From Hypomesus transpacificus (Eukaryota > Chordata > Actinopteri > Osmeriformes > Osmeridae): DNA of 64,000 bases. The translations under genes and the position numbers were made by a program. The stretch is from contig NC_061071.1 of NCBI RefSeq assembly GCF_021917145.1, positions 1,757,774 to 1,821,773 on the forward strand, read 5' to 3'. The notes beneath the pieces were generated by a model that worked only from the letters and a program-made list of their open reading frames with translations, was not told where the DNA came from and did not search any database. The number at the start of each line of letters is the position of its first letter. Position 1 is the stretch's first letter. Below, one piece after another: positions 25,501-56,225 of this stretch.

Positions 25501-28500
25501 ATGTGTAAATACGTGGAACAAACCAAGAAAATTATAGAAAAAAATGGATTAGAATCTAACTCATTCACTGCACAATTTCTAAGACATGCAAATAAATTGT
25601 AGATATTACTTAATAGGTTATTTCGGTACACTTACCAAAACACTTTCTTCTTTCGATAGGGTTAGGGTTTCTCCTTTCGTCTTTACGTAACCGTAAATGT
25701 TTGACAAATACTCACTCATGTATACAAACTAGTTAGAAAGCTGTGGAGTGGATGCGTCCTTGCTGATATGTTGCTTTCATGTCAGAACCCTCGCTGTTCG
25801 GGTCCAATCAGACGTGTCGGTAGGCGTGCTTTATGCACTTGTCAAATGTGTGGGCTCAAATGGAGAGTTTGTGGAGTGTGTGTGTAGTCATTGCCCTCAT
25901 GATACACGAAGGCTAGGTCTACATGTGTGTAGTTATTTACAGTCATGTTGCGCGAAGTAAGTCTACATGTGAATATACTTTAAATAAGTGAATTCATTAA
26001 AGTGTGACCAGGGGCATGGCAAAATAAACTGTCAGTTTGTGCACGAAATTAAGACTTCCTCTTGTCTAGGCCATCGTAAAATACAACATTCCTATTGGAA
26101 CTATGGATAACTGTATAGAATGTGAGCAGTGTGTCCATTACAAAGCCTTTTTTGAAACGTCATGGGAAAAAACTCAGGAAACATTAACGTGATGAACATG
26201 GCAACAATGCATGCAGTGACCCATGTCATGTCGGTCAAGACAGACGAACTATTTCAGAGAGGGCAAAAGTGAAAATGTACTGAACTATGTATGGTATGCA
26301 GTGAACATCTGAATCTATTTTTCCTTCAAGAATTTTTCTTTTTTATTAGACAAATTAGAAATGTTTTTTATGTTTTATACAGATGTATTAGCTTTACTTT
26401 CTGACAATTAAAGAAACAGTACTTTTCTATTATAATGACACATGGTGATAGTTAAAAGCAGGTCAGATGGTTTGCATGGTTGGCATCTGCTACCTAACGA
26501 ACCAAACTGTGTTCCAGACGTGTGTCTCTATTGTGTGTTCTGTGTTGTGTAATGTTGTTGGCATTTGGCAATGCTGTTCTGTGTTTGTGTTTCTGACCCC
26601 TGCTGCACACTAATTTCCTTTTGAAAGATAAATAAAGTTGAAAGTTCCAGAACTAAAAGCATCCATTATGAATAATGTTTGTTTATTTGTTTGTAGATAA
26701 GCATGCATGGATGTACCTGCATCAGTCAAGTCTATTTGTGTTTGCGTGTGTGTAAGTGTTGATGCACCTGCTTGTTTGTATATCTGTGGGTGAAAAAAGC
26801 TACTGTTACTGTAGCAAAGGCTGGGTGGCCAGTGGGCGAAGATACAGCATCTCATCTGTGTTCTGCCCCAGCTGTATCAGTCCCTCTCACTTTATCCCTG
26901 CACATGCCCAGAACGCTCCTGAGGCCTGTCATCAGCAACCCGGCGGAATGCAGAGTCAGTTCATTTTCTTCCCTTTTTATGATCCCAGTCACAGCCACAG
27001 TAAGTAGACACGGAGGATGACTGCTCGCCATATATCATGAAGGGGCCAACTTTGACGGTTGTGTTTTTTGTGTGATTGCTAAAAAAATATATAAACACAT
27101 TTGTTTTGCACTAAGATACAGACGTTAGCTGAATTTCAACCTATTCATGTTTTTCATTTGGCCTCACTTGTAGTTTTTCAAAGAAGAAAACGCTTGTCTC
27201 ACCTGATCAATCAGTTTACTCCCCTCAGCCCATGTTGGGGTTGCGACTGCCTTTGAGGACCCTGCTTAGCCTTTTGAATAGTCCTGAAACCAACAAGGCT
27301 GAAAAAGTGTTGGAATCCCTTAGAACATCATGACCAATTAGTACAGTGATCACAGGCTGATAGGGGAATGTTAATCTTGCAAATGTAGTGAAATAACACC
27401 ACACTACAGTACACAACCATCCAACTCTGAAAGGGCTATGAGGACTGAAATGGCCCTGTGTGTATAGTGTAGGCATAGTTCACATTCTGAACTTTATATA
27501 TTCTGTCATTTCATACATTTCCAATTAGGCAACTTTAGTCCGGGGAACAGGTCCTGGAACTATAGCAACACAACATACATTACGAGTGTTACGAGCGTAT
27601 CTTTGGTGGCATGGTGAGAGACCTTGAAGACAATTCCAACAATGTCTTCTCCCAGCTGTAAGCAAGAATACTAGATATACTACCCAGCATAAGGGGGAGT
27701 ACATTTATCTTGTAGGACCCATCAAGTCAAGAGCTGACCCTTTCAACCCTCTTGACATAGAATCTTCAGTGTGAGACATACAGGAATGACTGATGCAACG
27801 GTATACTGACAGTTTCTTGTCAAACAGTGATATTTTGGTAGCATGTGGACTAGCGTGATCCCTGCCCGGCAAGCTGATGTCCCATCTGTCATGTCCGACC
27901 ATTCAGCTGCACCTTACAAGACACACCCCCTGGAATGAAGGAATGACAGCAAACAGTTTCTCCCAGGAAGTCCTCGGCAGTCAGTGTGTTTCCCAGGTTT
28001 CATGTGCTGAGCTGAGAAAGTAGTTTAAACGTCAGGACACTTGTAGCTCTCAGCTGTCCAGTTGTTTACGAGGCGACAGTCTACAGTCTTTAAACATGCT
28101 TCATCAGATCAAGTGGACTTTAAAATGAAAAAGAATGGTTGAGAACTGCTGTTTATCAGACACGCAAGAGAGATTTAGTATGTTTGTCTTTCTTGTAATT
28201 TAGATGTAAATGAATAAAACCCTGCTCATGCAAAACTAAATATTTGTTTGCAGTTGGCTCGAGGAGGCCAGTCAGTTCTTTAGAAACGTTTCTGCCATAG
28301 TGGGACAAAGGCTCTAAAAGATAGTCAGTGTCGTACAAGCATTCCTTTTCATCGATGTTCACCTCAGGCCAAGAAAATGTCCTTCAATATTCCATCACAA
28401 TTGCCGTGTGTGAGATTCCACTGCTCAATGCAGCAGGGGAAGGATGAGCCTCTATGACATGATGTTGTTTCAATGTCAAAAGAGAACACTTGTTCCCAGA

Positions 28501-30155
28501 TCAGTCTGTGTGTGTGTGACGTTTGCTGTAGAAGCAGTATGTATATGGATGAGTTTCACAACGTTCCCATTGGCTTGCCTCCAAAGGTTAAAGCAGTGTT
28601 CGTTTGTCTGACACTCTGACACTTCCTCCCCTGGGAAAGCATATGAAAAATCAGTCAGACTGACACACACCGATCAGTGGTCTTCTCTTATTGACTAATT
28701 CCATGAAATAAGTAACTGCATTCCAAAACCCATCGTCTTGCTGGCATTTTAGAGATTTACTTGTTGACAGCGTTTCCAGACAATGTGTCCTGTGACCATT
28801 GTGACAAATTCGGACACATTGTCTTTTCACCTTCCTCTCATATTCCTAAACTCGTCTTCTGTCACTCTCAGGTGACCCTGTCCCCTTCATTACAACCTGG
28901 GTGAGACCCCAGCTTCTAGGTCATTGCTATTGGCAGTGGAGTCTGGTTTTCCCCTCGGTTGTCACATTGGCAGTCCCATATAAAATGAACACCAGAATCC
29001 TGAAACAAGGCCTTTCTTTGTGCACCCTTCTAGGCAGGAAATCATGATGCCTTTATTGGGCTTTTGTTCAGATAACAGGGGGACCAAGAAAGGGCCTGGG
29101 GACAATGGGTTTCAGGTATCCAGGGATTACATTCCGCAAACAGAACGGTACTTTTGTGAAGGCCCTAGTGGCATTTTTCCAGCCTGACAGCTTGGGCATT
29201 TGGGAGGCTGGCCAGCAATCAGGTAGGATCTCTTCTGCAGCTACTCAATGACATTTCCTTCATTCAGAGAGAGAGGCCTCAGTGATTGAAGAATCCATGC
29301 ATGCTCTGTCTGTTCTCTGGCTAGGCAATCAAATCGGCTCAAACTGAACACAATGGATGCCACCTGCTCTGATACCCTTTAAAGGTCACCCACTGACCAT
29401 GCTATTCAGCATTGAAGACAGAAACTTTAGAACATTACTTCTGCATATTAAGTTTAGCTATGCCAAATATAAATTGGAGCCTAACATGTAAGGAATACGT
29501 GTTCAACCTGTACTGAAAAATAAATATATTGTTTATGGAAACCAGAGTTTGAAATTACACCATACTGTAGCTACGTATACAAACGCCACAATTTTCTTTC
29601 ACGTTGCCAATACACTGGTCTATTCATACCATTGCACACCTGAACATAGGGACAAAAATCTGTTGTCATTCATTCAAAGAAAAGCATATGCAGCTCCGGC
29701 CTGGTCGGGTCACATTTCCTCCAAGAACACTGTGTTGTCTTTCAAAACAGAGCCTGCTTTTAAAACAGACATCACATACAGGATCTCAAAGGGCAAACAG
29801 AGATCAGATTTATTTGCTTAAATCGTGGCCACTAATCCAAGCATCTCAGGGGCTTTGAGTCCCTTTTTGGTGGTGATGTGTCATCTCCATGGTGATGTCA
29901 TAGTGAACTGGTCTGGTGGTACCTGTGAGGACATGTCAGGGAGATAATCAAGCAGAGAAGGAAGAAGGCCCGAGTTGGGTTTGGTTTGGATTAGTGGTAG
30001 TTTGCTGTTTACCAAGTACAGTGTCTGCATCTGTATTTCAGTTCAACTCACAGGTTAACCTCAGGTGAAAGTTATTTAAAAAAAAAGATTAAAAAAGGAC
30101 AGCCCCAAGATTATTCGCAGTAATACATTACCACTACGACATAAAGTTAAATATC

Positions 30156-30161
30156 TTTATT
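30156..30161 (-). terminator. kif5c: candidate kif5c polyadenylation signal
   Basis: TTTATT on the + strand gives AATAAA on the kif5c strand, about 1.37 kb past the stop codon. The stretch 30162-31531 would then be the kif5c 3' UTR. It is AT-rich and holds no other gene that I can support; near 31048-31085 it has three copies of an AACAGACTATG-type 12-mer. Confidence 0.45.
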
Positions 30162-31531
30162 TGCTCTAATTCAAACATTTAAAATTAGTTATACAACATG
30201 CACTTATACAGTAACTGTCATTATCAGTCAAGTACAGCAGGCGTACCATATTCCTTCTGAAGCCATCCATGTTCAACAGCATTGTCCATTGTAACAACTG
30301 AAAGCTAAATACAGAAACCATACAACCATAAATAATTAGTCCTGCCATGATATCTGCTATCATTTGCAGATGAGCACATTTACATAATGTGTACACCCAA
30401 GAACATGCTGAAATACAATAACATGTAAAGCAATGTAGGAACAAATTCAACTCTGAGGGTCATTTCTGAGAGGGGGCACATTTCTCCATTGCAAGATTTC
30501 TTCTAGTTTTGTCATCAAGGCTCAAAGGCTTGTTCAGTCAGTCAGAAACAAACAATACTGCGTGTCAAAAAGTCTCCAAGAGTTTTCTAAAGGCACTGAG
30601 GTCAGCAGGATGAGCCAAAACCTGCTGCTGTTTGCAGTGGGCAGCTTGGTCGAACATCAGTTTACATTTTACTGGTGCCACACTGTAAGAGAAAGTTCTA
30701 GGTCTGTCGTCTATGTAAAACATACACGTCTCCTGTCCAACTGCAGGGACATTTGATTGGCTGATCAGAATCTCAGCTGCAGGTGGAAGACAGTACCATA
30801 CACCTTAACCCTACACCTACGAAAATTCCCAGTAAATCATCCCATGGTATCCCTTGGTACAGTGTGGTATTTCTATCAATTTCAAAAGTAAAAGGTATTA
30901 CTAAACCAGTAAATCACAAACGACAGGTCTGTATTGTAACTAATGCTGACAATTCATGCCGAACACTGTCACTTACCACTAACTCTGAATGATCAACCTA
31001 GTAGTGCCCCTCTTTCATAAGGAAGTTGTTATGTATCATGAAGGTAACAGACTATGCAACAGACTATGTAACAGACTATGCAATACCAAACAGACAAAAA
31101 GCTTTGGAAAATGATAACAGAGACTATAATTACACATCTATTGTAAGCGAACGAGGAAAATGTGCAAATTATAATTGTGATAGGCTATTTTAGTGCAAAA
31201 ACACAGTGCAGGTGGAGCTCAAATGCCAATGCGATTTTTCTACAGGTGCATTTTGACGCTTCACAAGAACAACCCCTGTAGATCTACTACAGTACACTTG
31301 GAGAGCTCTCAAAGCAGTTAATGCAGTACGCGATTACATTGCATGGCCATATGTACTGTATCATGTAAATATATACAGGAGCTCAGAGAGTTAGTTGAGG
31401 AGGAGGTTTGTCTGCCAGTCAGTAAAAGATGAGAGCCAGGTTGGCGTTCCAAGAACAGGCAGGGGGGTGCAGATAGGTAGGGGGCCATGGTGGTCCAGCT
31501 ATGAGGTGGTCTGTACATGCAGGTCCTGGGT

Positions 31532-41397
<9,866 letters not shown>

Positions 41398-41800
41398 GTC
41401 TGTCTTTGCAGATAAGCAAAAGCCACAGCAAAAAACTTAAAGTCGACCTAGTGTACCAATTCTGCGAGTGTTGATCTGTTGAATAGCGTCAGATAAAACG
41501 TCCTTCATCGATGAACCTCTCGCCTTCTGGGCAGAGGCATGGGCAGATCATTTTCAGTTGCCCATTAGGCTACGTTATATAGGTAAAATAAAAGTCGAAC
41601 AATTGCCTTCGTCTAAAATCTCTCAGTAGATATCAAAGTCTGTATTGAAGGGAGCGGCTTAAAATGTCCATTCAGAAGCCTACAGAAGGTGCCCCGAGTT
41701 CAGAAATCGCATCATCCTGATCCTGCGCGCGCTCACCGCCCTGCATCAGCACCACTCTTGTATCACTCCCTCCGCCTCTTGGACTGGTCATTACTCTAAA
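41398..41800 (-). promoter_or_regulatory. kif5c: kif5c 5' UTR and probable promoter region
   Basis: The DNA immediately upstream of the kif5c start codon is richer in CpG and GC (GCGCGCGCTCACCGCCC near 41724-41740) than its surroundings and has no clear TATA box. A TCAGCACCA word at 41746-41754 matches the left half of the REST/NRSF RE1 element, without a matching right half. The transcription start is unknown. Confidence 0.4.
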
Positions 41801-44800
41801 CTCTCAACCTTTGCGCAGTTGAATACAAGAGTTGAATTCAAAACGTTAGACTATTAACAATTGAAATACAACTCTAGTAAAAAAAAAAATACCAACAGAG
41901 TATTAGCTTATGATGTGCAAACTGTTTAATAATGTGCCCAAGTCTATGTTTATTGCTACCCATTTAATCAGGCCAGTGCTAGCTGGTACTAATTTGTGTA
42001 TTTTATGCTGCAATAGAGCCATCTGCTGTCTCATTACCCAGTTCATGGTGTGTCTGCTTGTATGTGCTGTACCAACAGCCTTGAGGAGCAAGAGCTCTTC
42101 CAGTCTGTCCATTTGTGGAACACAACATAACAAAAATAAATAAATAGGATAAATATGTAGCCTACACATGAAACCATACGTTTATAGCTCAGCACAAATT
42201 GTAATCTGCTGATTTTGTAGGACTACTGGGAAAATGTGTCAAAACATAGCATCAGTGTGAGACTTGTTTCTTGTGATTTTTGACTTCACCACTAGAGGTG
42301 AGCATTGAATTAATAAAGGAAAAACACAAATCAGCTAAGAAAATGTTCTAAGCTGTCAAAAAAAAGCCAATTTGACATCAAGTTTTCAAGTAAGAGTGAC
42401 CAGTTTTTAATATCTTAAACATCTGTGCAACATTGTTCAAATGTTACATCACTGCATGACCTGTAATGTTCACAATATTTACAAAAACATCTGGTTACAC
42501 AAATCATAAAAATCCAAACAATTAGAAATTATGGACTCCAATAAACTATTACTAACACACACCAACGCAACAAGTGAGATCAAGTGCACATCATACTTCA
42601 CAAAGTCTATTTTTGTAAAGTATATATTAGTGAGAAAATATATACTTAATTACAAGTTGAAAACAACCCTGACAACAAAATGTTTGTAAAAGTTCAAAGA
42701 GCAAGCAAAGGTAATGGAACACAAGGTAAAACAATAACCTCACTGGCATATCCAAAAGAAAACTAACTGCACATACTCACACGCACAATCTCAGTGAAAA
42801 TAAAATGAAGACTATATTTGATCTTTTGAAGGAAAAAAACATGTTTTGTTGCTGACCTGCGTGGTCAAGAATACTTTCAACTGAGAAAAACAAACAAAAC
42901 AATCAGTTTAACAAAGAGGACGCTACTGGATCTTGGTGTCTTTACAAGGTCAGAATGGACTTTACCAAAAGAGCACGTGTTCTCTTGACTGCAGACATCC
43001 CCCATCATCTTGAAAACAAAAAAGTCGGAAATGCTTCTTGCTTGAAGTTACAGTAGTTTGATAAAACAATGTAAGAAAGCGTATTCTGCACCAAAACAAC
43101 TGTGAACGAGCCCATTGAATGGAAACCCTCTGAAATGCGTAAAACCTTGTCTACTTTGTATTGCACTTGACAAGTGTGTAGTGAATTGAAATACTCTGTA
43201 ACTATAGAAAAACAAATATTACAGTAGCTGGACTGATTGCACAATCATGTACAACCTCTATTCCACTGCCGTTTTGTGATAACCTCATGTCGTATTTTTA
43301 TCTTTGCTCCCACTTAACACTGACAGAACACTGAAAGCCAAGGTCTCTAGGGGCAGGTAAGAATTTCTTCATGACGCACAATCGTTAATTTCAACAAATC
43401 CACAGATGTCTTAACTATCCTAACTAACTGTCTGAAATAGTGTTATAATATTGTCATAATTAACCATACAGTTTCTGAAGCTGACGTCTGTCTGCATTCT
43501 TGGACTGTCATGGACTGGACTTGCTTGTCCAGGCAAGGAATCAATACTCTATTTAAATACTACACTTCCTGCAAGGATCCAATAAGCAGTTCTGGACCAG
43601 TTCTGGACATTTTAGCAATCTTCTGTTGCAACAATTAGCTCGCAGATCTGTAAAAACAAGGTCATGTGTTAAAAAAGCAGACTTTTAAATAAAGGAATAT
43701 TGATGTTAACTGCTAACAGAACATTGTACAAAGATTATTCCCGTGTAAAAAACGCAGACACACATAAGGCTGGAGCTTTTAACTCTTGGTAGTATTATTG
43801 CCATCTAGCATATTGTAAAGCTTACAAATAAATATGAAATACTGTACATGAATAAGTTATAACATTAAACAAACAAAAATAAAAAACATTTAAGGCCTCC
43901 AATTGAGAAATTATTTCACCATTTCTGAAAACATAGGCAGTTAGTGTTTTTTTTCACAATCTAGGCTTAGGTCGCATACTATATTGTACAGTACTCTTCA
44001 GGATGGTTACTCTATCTTCAGGAGAACTGGCAAGACAATGATAATAATAATTGAAAATCATAAGAAGGATGACCACAAAATCATATTGCAACAGCTGAAT
44101 GGTCTTCGACTCCAATGTAGCCTGCAGTTGGGTGAGTTGAGTTAGAAGCACAGACACGCGTTCGGCTGGTAAGGTTCATTCTGTTTGAACATAAACGAAC
44201 GCTTACTTGTGTTGAGTGGCTGTCATTTTTCAAGGGGTAACATCATGCCTGTTCACCTGCTGTTTGATACAAAAACAGCAGGTATAATCGAAATTGTATA
44301 AAAGCTTTACCCTATGCATTCAGTCTCAGTGACTGTGTACCGAATAAAAACCAAGACATTGGTACACCTCTGCTTTGTTTTGTACAATAAAAGATAAAAT
44401 TTGCATTAAGTACGCTTGTACATGACATTATTGTACAATATTTACAAACTTTCTTAATATCATGAAACTTCCACATTATCTATATACATATTGAAAATGT
44501 ATCAGAAATATTTGGACTGTCTATTTTCTTAAATGTAAGATTTTTTTTTGTCATTTTGTTTAATATCTTATTCTAACAAAAAATAGTTATTCAGCGAGCT
44601 GTAGACAAAATGCAACCGTTGCTTACAGTTTCTAAACTGTATTTGTGATTGGCTTTTCCAGCACCTTCAAAGTCAGTCAGGGAATAAATGGAACAAGAAT
44701 GTACCACTATCCATATTGTAGCACCTGGTAGGGTTCAAACGGCACAAGGCTTGGTGAACGTTGTTCCAAGGCTGAGTATAGTTCTTAGAACCACGCATTC

Positions 44801-44804
44801 AATG
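41801..44804. other. kif5c-mbd5 interval, probably mostly mbd5 3' UTR
   Basis: Strongly AT-rich, no coding exon recognised. The right part must hold the mbd5 3' UTR, since the mbd5 stop codon is at 44805-44807 on the - strand. The polyadenylation site is not clear. In human EPC2 lies between MBD5 and KIF5C; no EPC2-like exon is visible in these 3 kb. Confidence 0.5.
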
Positions 44805-52893
<8,089 letters not shown>

Positions 52894-55800
52894 TGCTCTG
52901 GTTTTGCACACAACACCTCAGAGGATATTACACGTCAGCCATTGTCTTCACAACACATGTCATCGTTGTCTTCCAATGGGGAGGCCTGTGTGCTGCAACT
53001 TCCCTTGCACAGTTTGATGCTTGGCGGTACGGGCTGGATCAGGGGTGAGGCAAGCTCCCTGCTAATTTTACCCTTTAAGGTCCTTCATGGCCACCCTACT
53101 AAATGGCAATAAGAGTTCCATAACTCTATCTTCCATTCAGGGCCATAGACACCGACTCCGATTCCGATTCAGGAAGACCACGCAGCAACATAGGTGAGAG
53201 CTGGAGTGAATCATGGGGAAAAAACACTGTGATGGCCCATAACTGGCCAGACACATGTCCATCGGTTTCAGAGATTCAGATTCTCTCTCCTTTTACGAAC
53301 ATCAATTTGACGACAAAAGTAGTTTTCCTTCAGTGACTCCACACCCCACGAGAGATGACATCTTAGTGTTGTGGTATTCCCATGGTTCCTGAGTAGAAGT
53401 AAAAAAGCATTCGTGAAAAATAAGACAGAAAGGATTGAAGTGAGATGTGATCCCCATTAAGCGGTTTTAGCTACAGTTTACAATACATTAAAGGTTGCAT
53501 TCAATTGAATCAATGCTCTGCTTAGCTACAAACAATAGACCAGGGCTCTTGTTTTTGATGCCATGCAGCTGCCATAGGCTGGCCTTGAATGTGAGAGGGC
53601 TGCAGTGTCATGCCCTGGCTAATCCCTGCCCCAGTGCTGACTCATAACTGTCCGTCTAGAGTCTACATGGACAGGAGATCTCAATCACACAAGATGTATC
53701 TGGAGTCCAGGTATTATGACCATTCCGCTTAATGCTGACCGCAGCCTTCCGCTACAATTACGCTGTATGATAATTATACTCAATTGCGTGCTGTGACAAA
53801 GACGAACTGAAGGGCTTTACTCATTAAGTACAATTTTCACAATTACAGCAGTGACCACAAACATAGGTACTCAGTGGACACAAAAAGTCATAACATACAG
53901 AACATTTAGCTTCTTAGCTTCATGTAGAATGACACAGAACATGTGTGGAGTCATTGCACAAGCCTAGGGGGTTCAGGTTAGTTTTCCAACAGAAAACATT
54001 GTCTTACTTTATATATATATATATTTTTGAAATGCTGCAATGGGACAATTGAGTAGGCAGTCTGACAGATATGAGTTTGAGTGCGTTGCCAACTCAACGC
54101 ACCAATAAGGGTCATAACAATGTTTAGCCCTATATAACAGTTCTATACATTTAGAGCTAACAGTTGACTATTGTGAATGCAGTCTCCGTGTTGTGTCCAA
54201 TGCAGAAATGGCAGGCTTCACTTCTGTGATGAGAATATTCGTGTTTTGGTATCGAACCAAATGTACATTACTGGTCATTTGCAATTGCTCAGGGGGGGAA
54301 ACACTGTGACTTTCTCAAAACCACCTTACTGACAAAGTGAAAATACACGGATAAACGCCATGTAATATAGCTTTATTTCAAGTTGCATTTCAATTTCAGC
54401 TACTGCGCAGCTTTTTTATTTTGCAGCCTTGGAAAAAGATATCCAGCTGGGTAGCAAACTACAAAGTTAACTAACTATATAGCCAACTGTCTAGATAGCA
54501 CGCTAACGAACCAAAACAATGTAGCTAGAGCTATGCTAGCTCGCTAACACAGTTGACGTTTGCTAACTTGCCGAGGCCACAAGCTAATGCGACTGAAATT
54601 TCAGATAGCACGGTTCCAAGATAATTAGCGACTAGCCTAACAAGCGGGCCTTTTGGCTTCGTAATCGTAAAGGCTTTCTGTCCGAGTGCCTGTCTATACT
54701 GCCAGATCGCATTGCTTTGTATCTTAGGCTAGCTAGTAGGAAATGAATTACAGTCAACTAAAGCAGCCAAGCTTTGTAGCAAAATAGCAAGTGCACTTAC
54801 GTTAGCAGAGTAACTAGCTAACTAACTAGCCAACACAAACCCTACTGTTGTTGACAGGCACATACTTTCAACTTAATTCCACGGTAGAAACACTACGATT
54901 ACATCCAGACATTATAGGTCGAACAATATTTTCGTGTGAGTAAGTGTTGGGTTGCTTGAGTATGTTCTTACAAAGTATCCCTATCTGAGTCCGATCCAAA
55001 GAACTAGGCTAGCAGAGCTTCTACAGTAGCTGGCTAGCCAGCAATCGTGTTGAGCTAGCTAGCAGCGCTGCGTTGCAAAGCGAAGGGCTAAAGAACCTAA
55101 GGCTTATGCTAGCTAATCTATTCCAAAGTAAAGTATAAACATTACTTTCACAATTCTTCCAATATCAAACGAATTTGTTAATTGATGTACGTGCTAATAG
55201 AGTGGGTTTCAACAAGCTGCTGTGAGCTTCTGTCTCTTTAAAAATAAAAATAAAAAGCCCAACGTTACCTATCGACAACTGTCTCTGGTTCTCCTAGGTT
55301 TGGGATGTGAAGATGGAGTGGCACAACGCGCTTGCGCTGCAGAGGAGTGGAAGATAAACCAAGAACATGTAGCAAAGTCAAGATCTGCACGAAGTGTGTA
55401 CTTTACTCAAAGACAGTACACAAGTCGAAAGTATTTGTTAATAGTAAATAAATTACTAAATTATCAATTTGACGTGAACGAATAAGAATGTGTGGTGACA
55501 ATATGTTTATCACGACCACCACCACTGTTTAACTGTATCACGTACACACACAGAGGACGTAACCTCTCACTTATTGAACTGACAACTCCTCTTTTAATAC
55601 AAATAAATATTGTAGTAGTCACCCTCAACTATTATCATGGCCAGGTGCACATCCTAGTTGCAATTGTATCTAAATGTCAAAATACTTTACATAAAATAAA
55701 ACTACAATTAAACACACCTACACGCACACAAACTACCAGGTGCTCCACATAACCTACGTTGAATATTTAATGTTTTCATACATCGTCTTAGCACTTTACC

Positions 55801-56216
55801 CGGAAATTGGTTAGAGTTGGAGACCTCGTTTCAGACGGATCTTGGATTGTTTTGAGTTTGACTTCCCGCGAAGACGACAGCACAGCGAAGTGATATCTAG
55901 GTTAAAAGACAAACTCTTGTTTTGCCTGCATTAGGCTGGGTCATTTATCATTTATGAACTAAGACCACCATTTGATAAAGAATGCTTAACTGGAAATGTT
56001 AAAGCGGGCCTGTCTTGCTTTTGGCTGAGCTGCTGTAGCCTATTCGTGGTTTAACCAGATAGCTAGCTTGCTAACGCGTGCAATGTAGTTACTGTATCTA
56101 AAGAATTGACACATTAAACTAACCCTTAACCTTGCTGCTGCTATTATCACATGGAGCTATTATCACATTTTAAGTTGCGTGACACTACTGTTGTGATAAC
56201 TGACCATGTTTTCTAG
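52894..56216. promoter_or_regulatory. mbd5-orc4 divergent promoter interval and 5' UTRs
   Basis: mbd5 (-) and orc4 (+) are head-to-head here as in human. No coding exon is recognised; 5' UTR exons of both genes should lie here. Candidate promoter words are an NRF1-like CGCGCTTGCGC at 55327-55337, an ETS-like CCGGAAAT at 55800-55807 and an E2F-like TTCCCGCG at 55863-55870. The block 54.4-55.1 kb is unusually rich in GCTAGC and AGCTAGCT words. The orc4 start-codon exon begins after an acceptor at 56216, so its transcription start is further left, perhaps near 55.85 kb. All promoter calls are inference. Confidence 0.45.
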
Positions 56217-56225
56217 GCTGGTGGA

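Larger units (their letters stand above)
21242..30139. other. intergenic region between lypd6 and kif5c
   Basis: No exon of a known gene is recognisable on either strand. In human LYPD6B lies in this interval, but no cysteine-rich LU-domain exon is found here. The region contains a C-tract near 21.8 kb, a 46-bp minisatellite near 22.4 kb, a GT-rich tract near 23.17 kb and otherwise unique AT-rich DNA. Open frames of 60-97 codons show no splice logic or recognisable family. Untranslated first exons of lypd6 could lie here but cannot be called. Confidence 0.55.

Noticed and set aside
26756-27020. 82-83 codon frames between lypd6 and kif5c
   Set aside because: No cysteine pattern of an LU domain, no matching neighbouring exons and no recognisable family.
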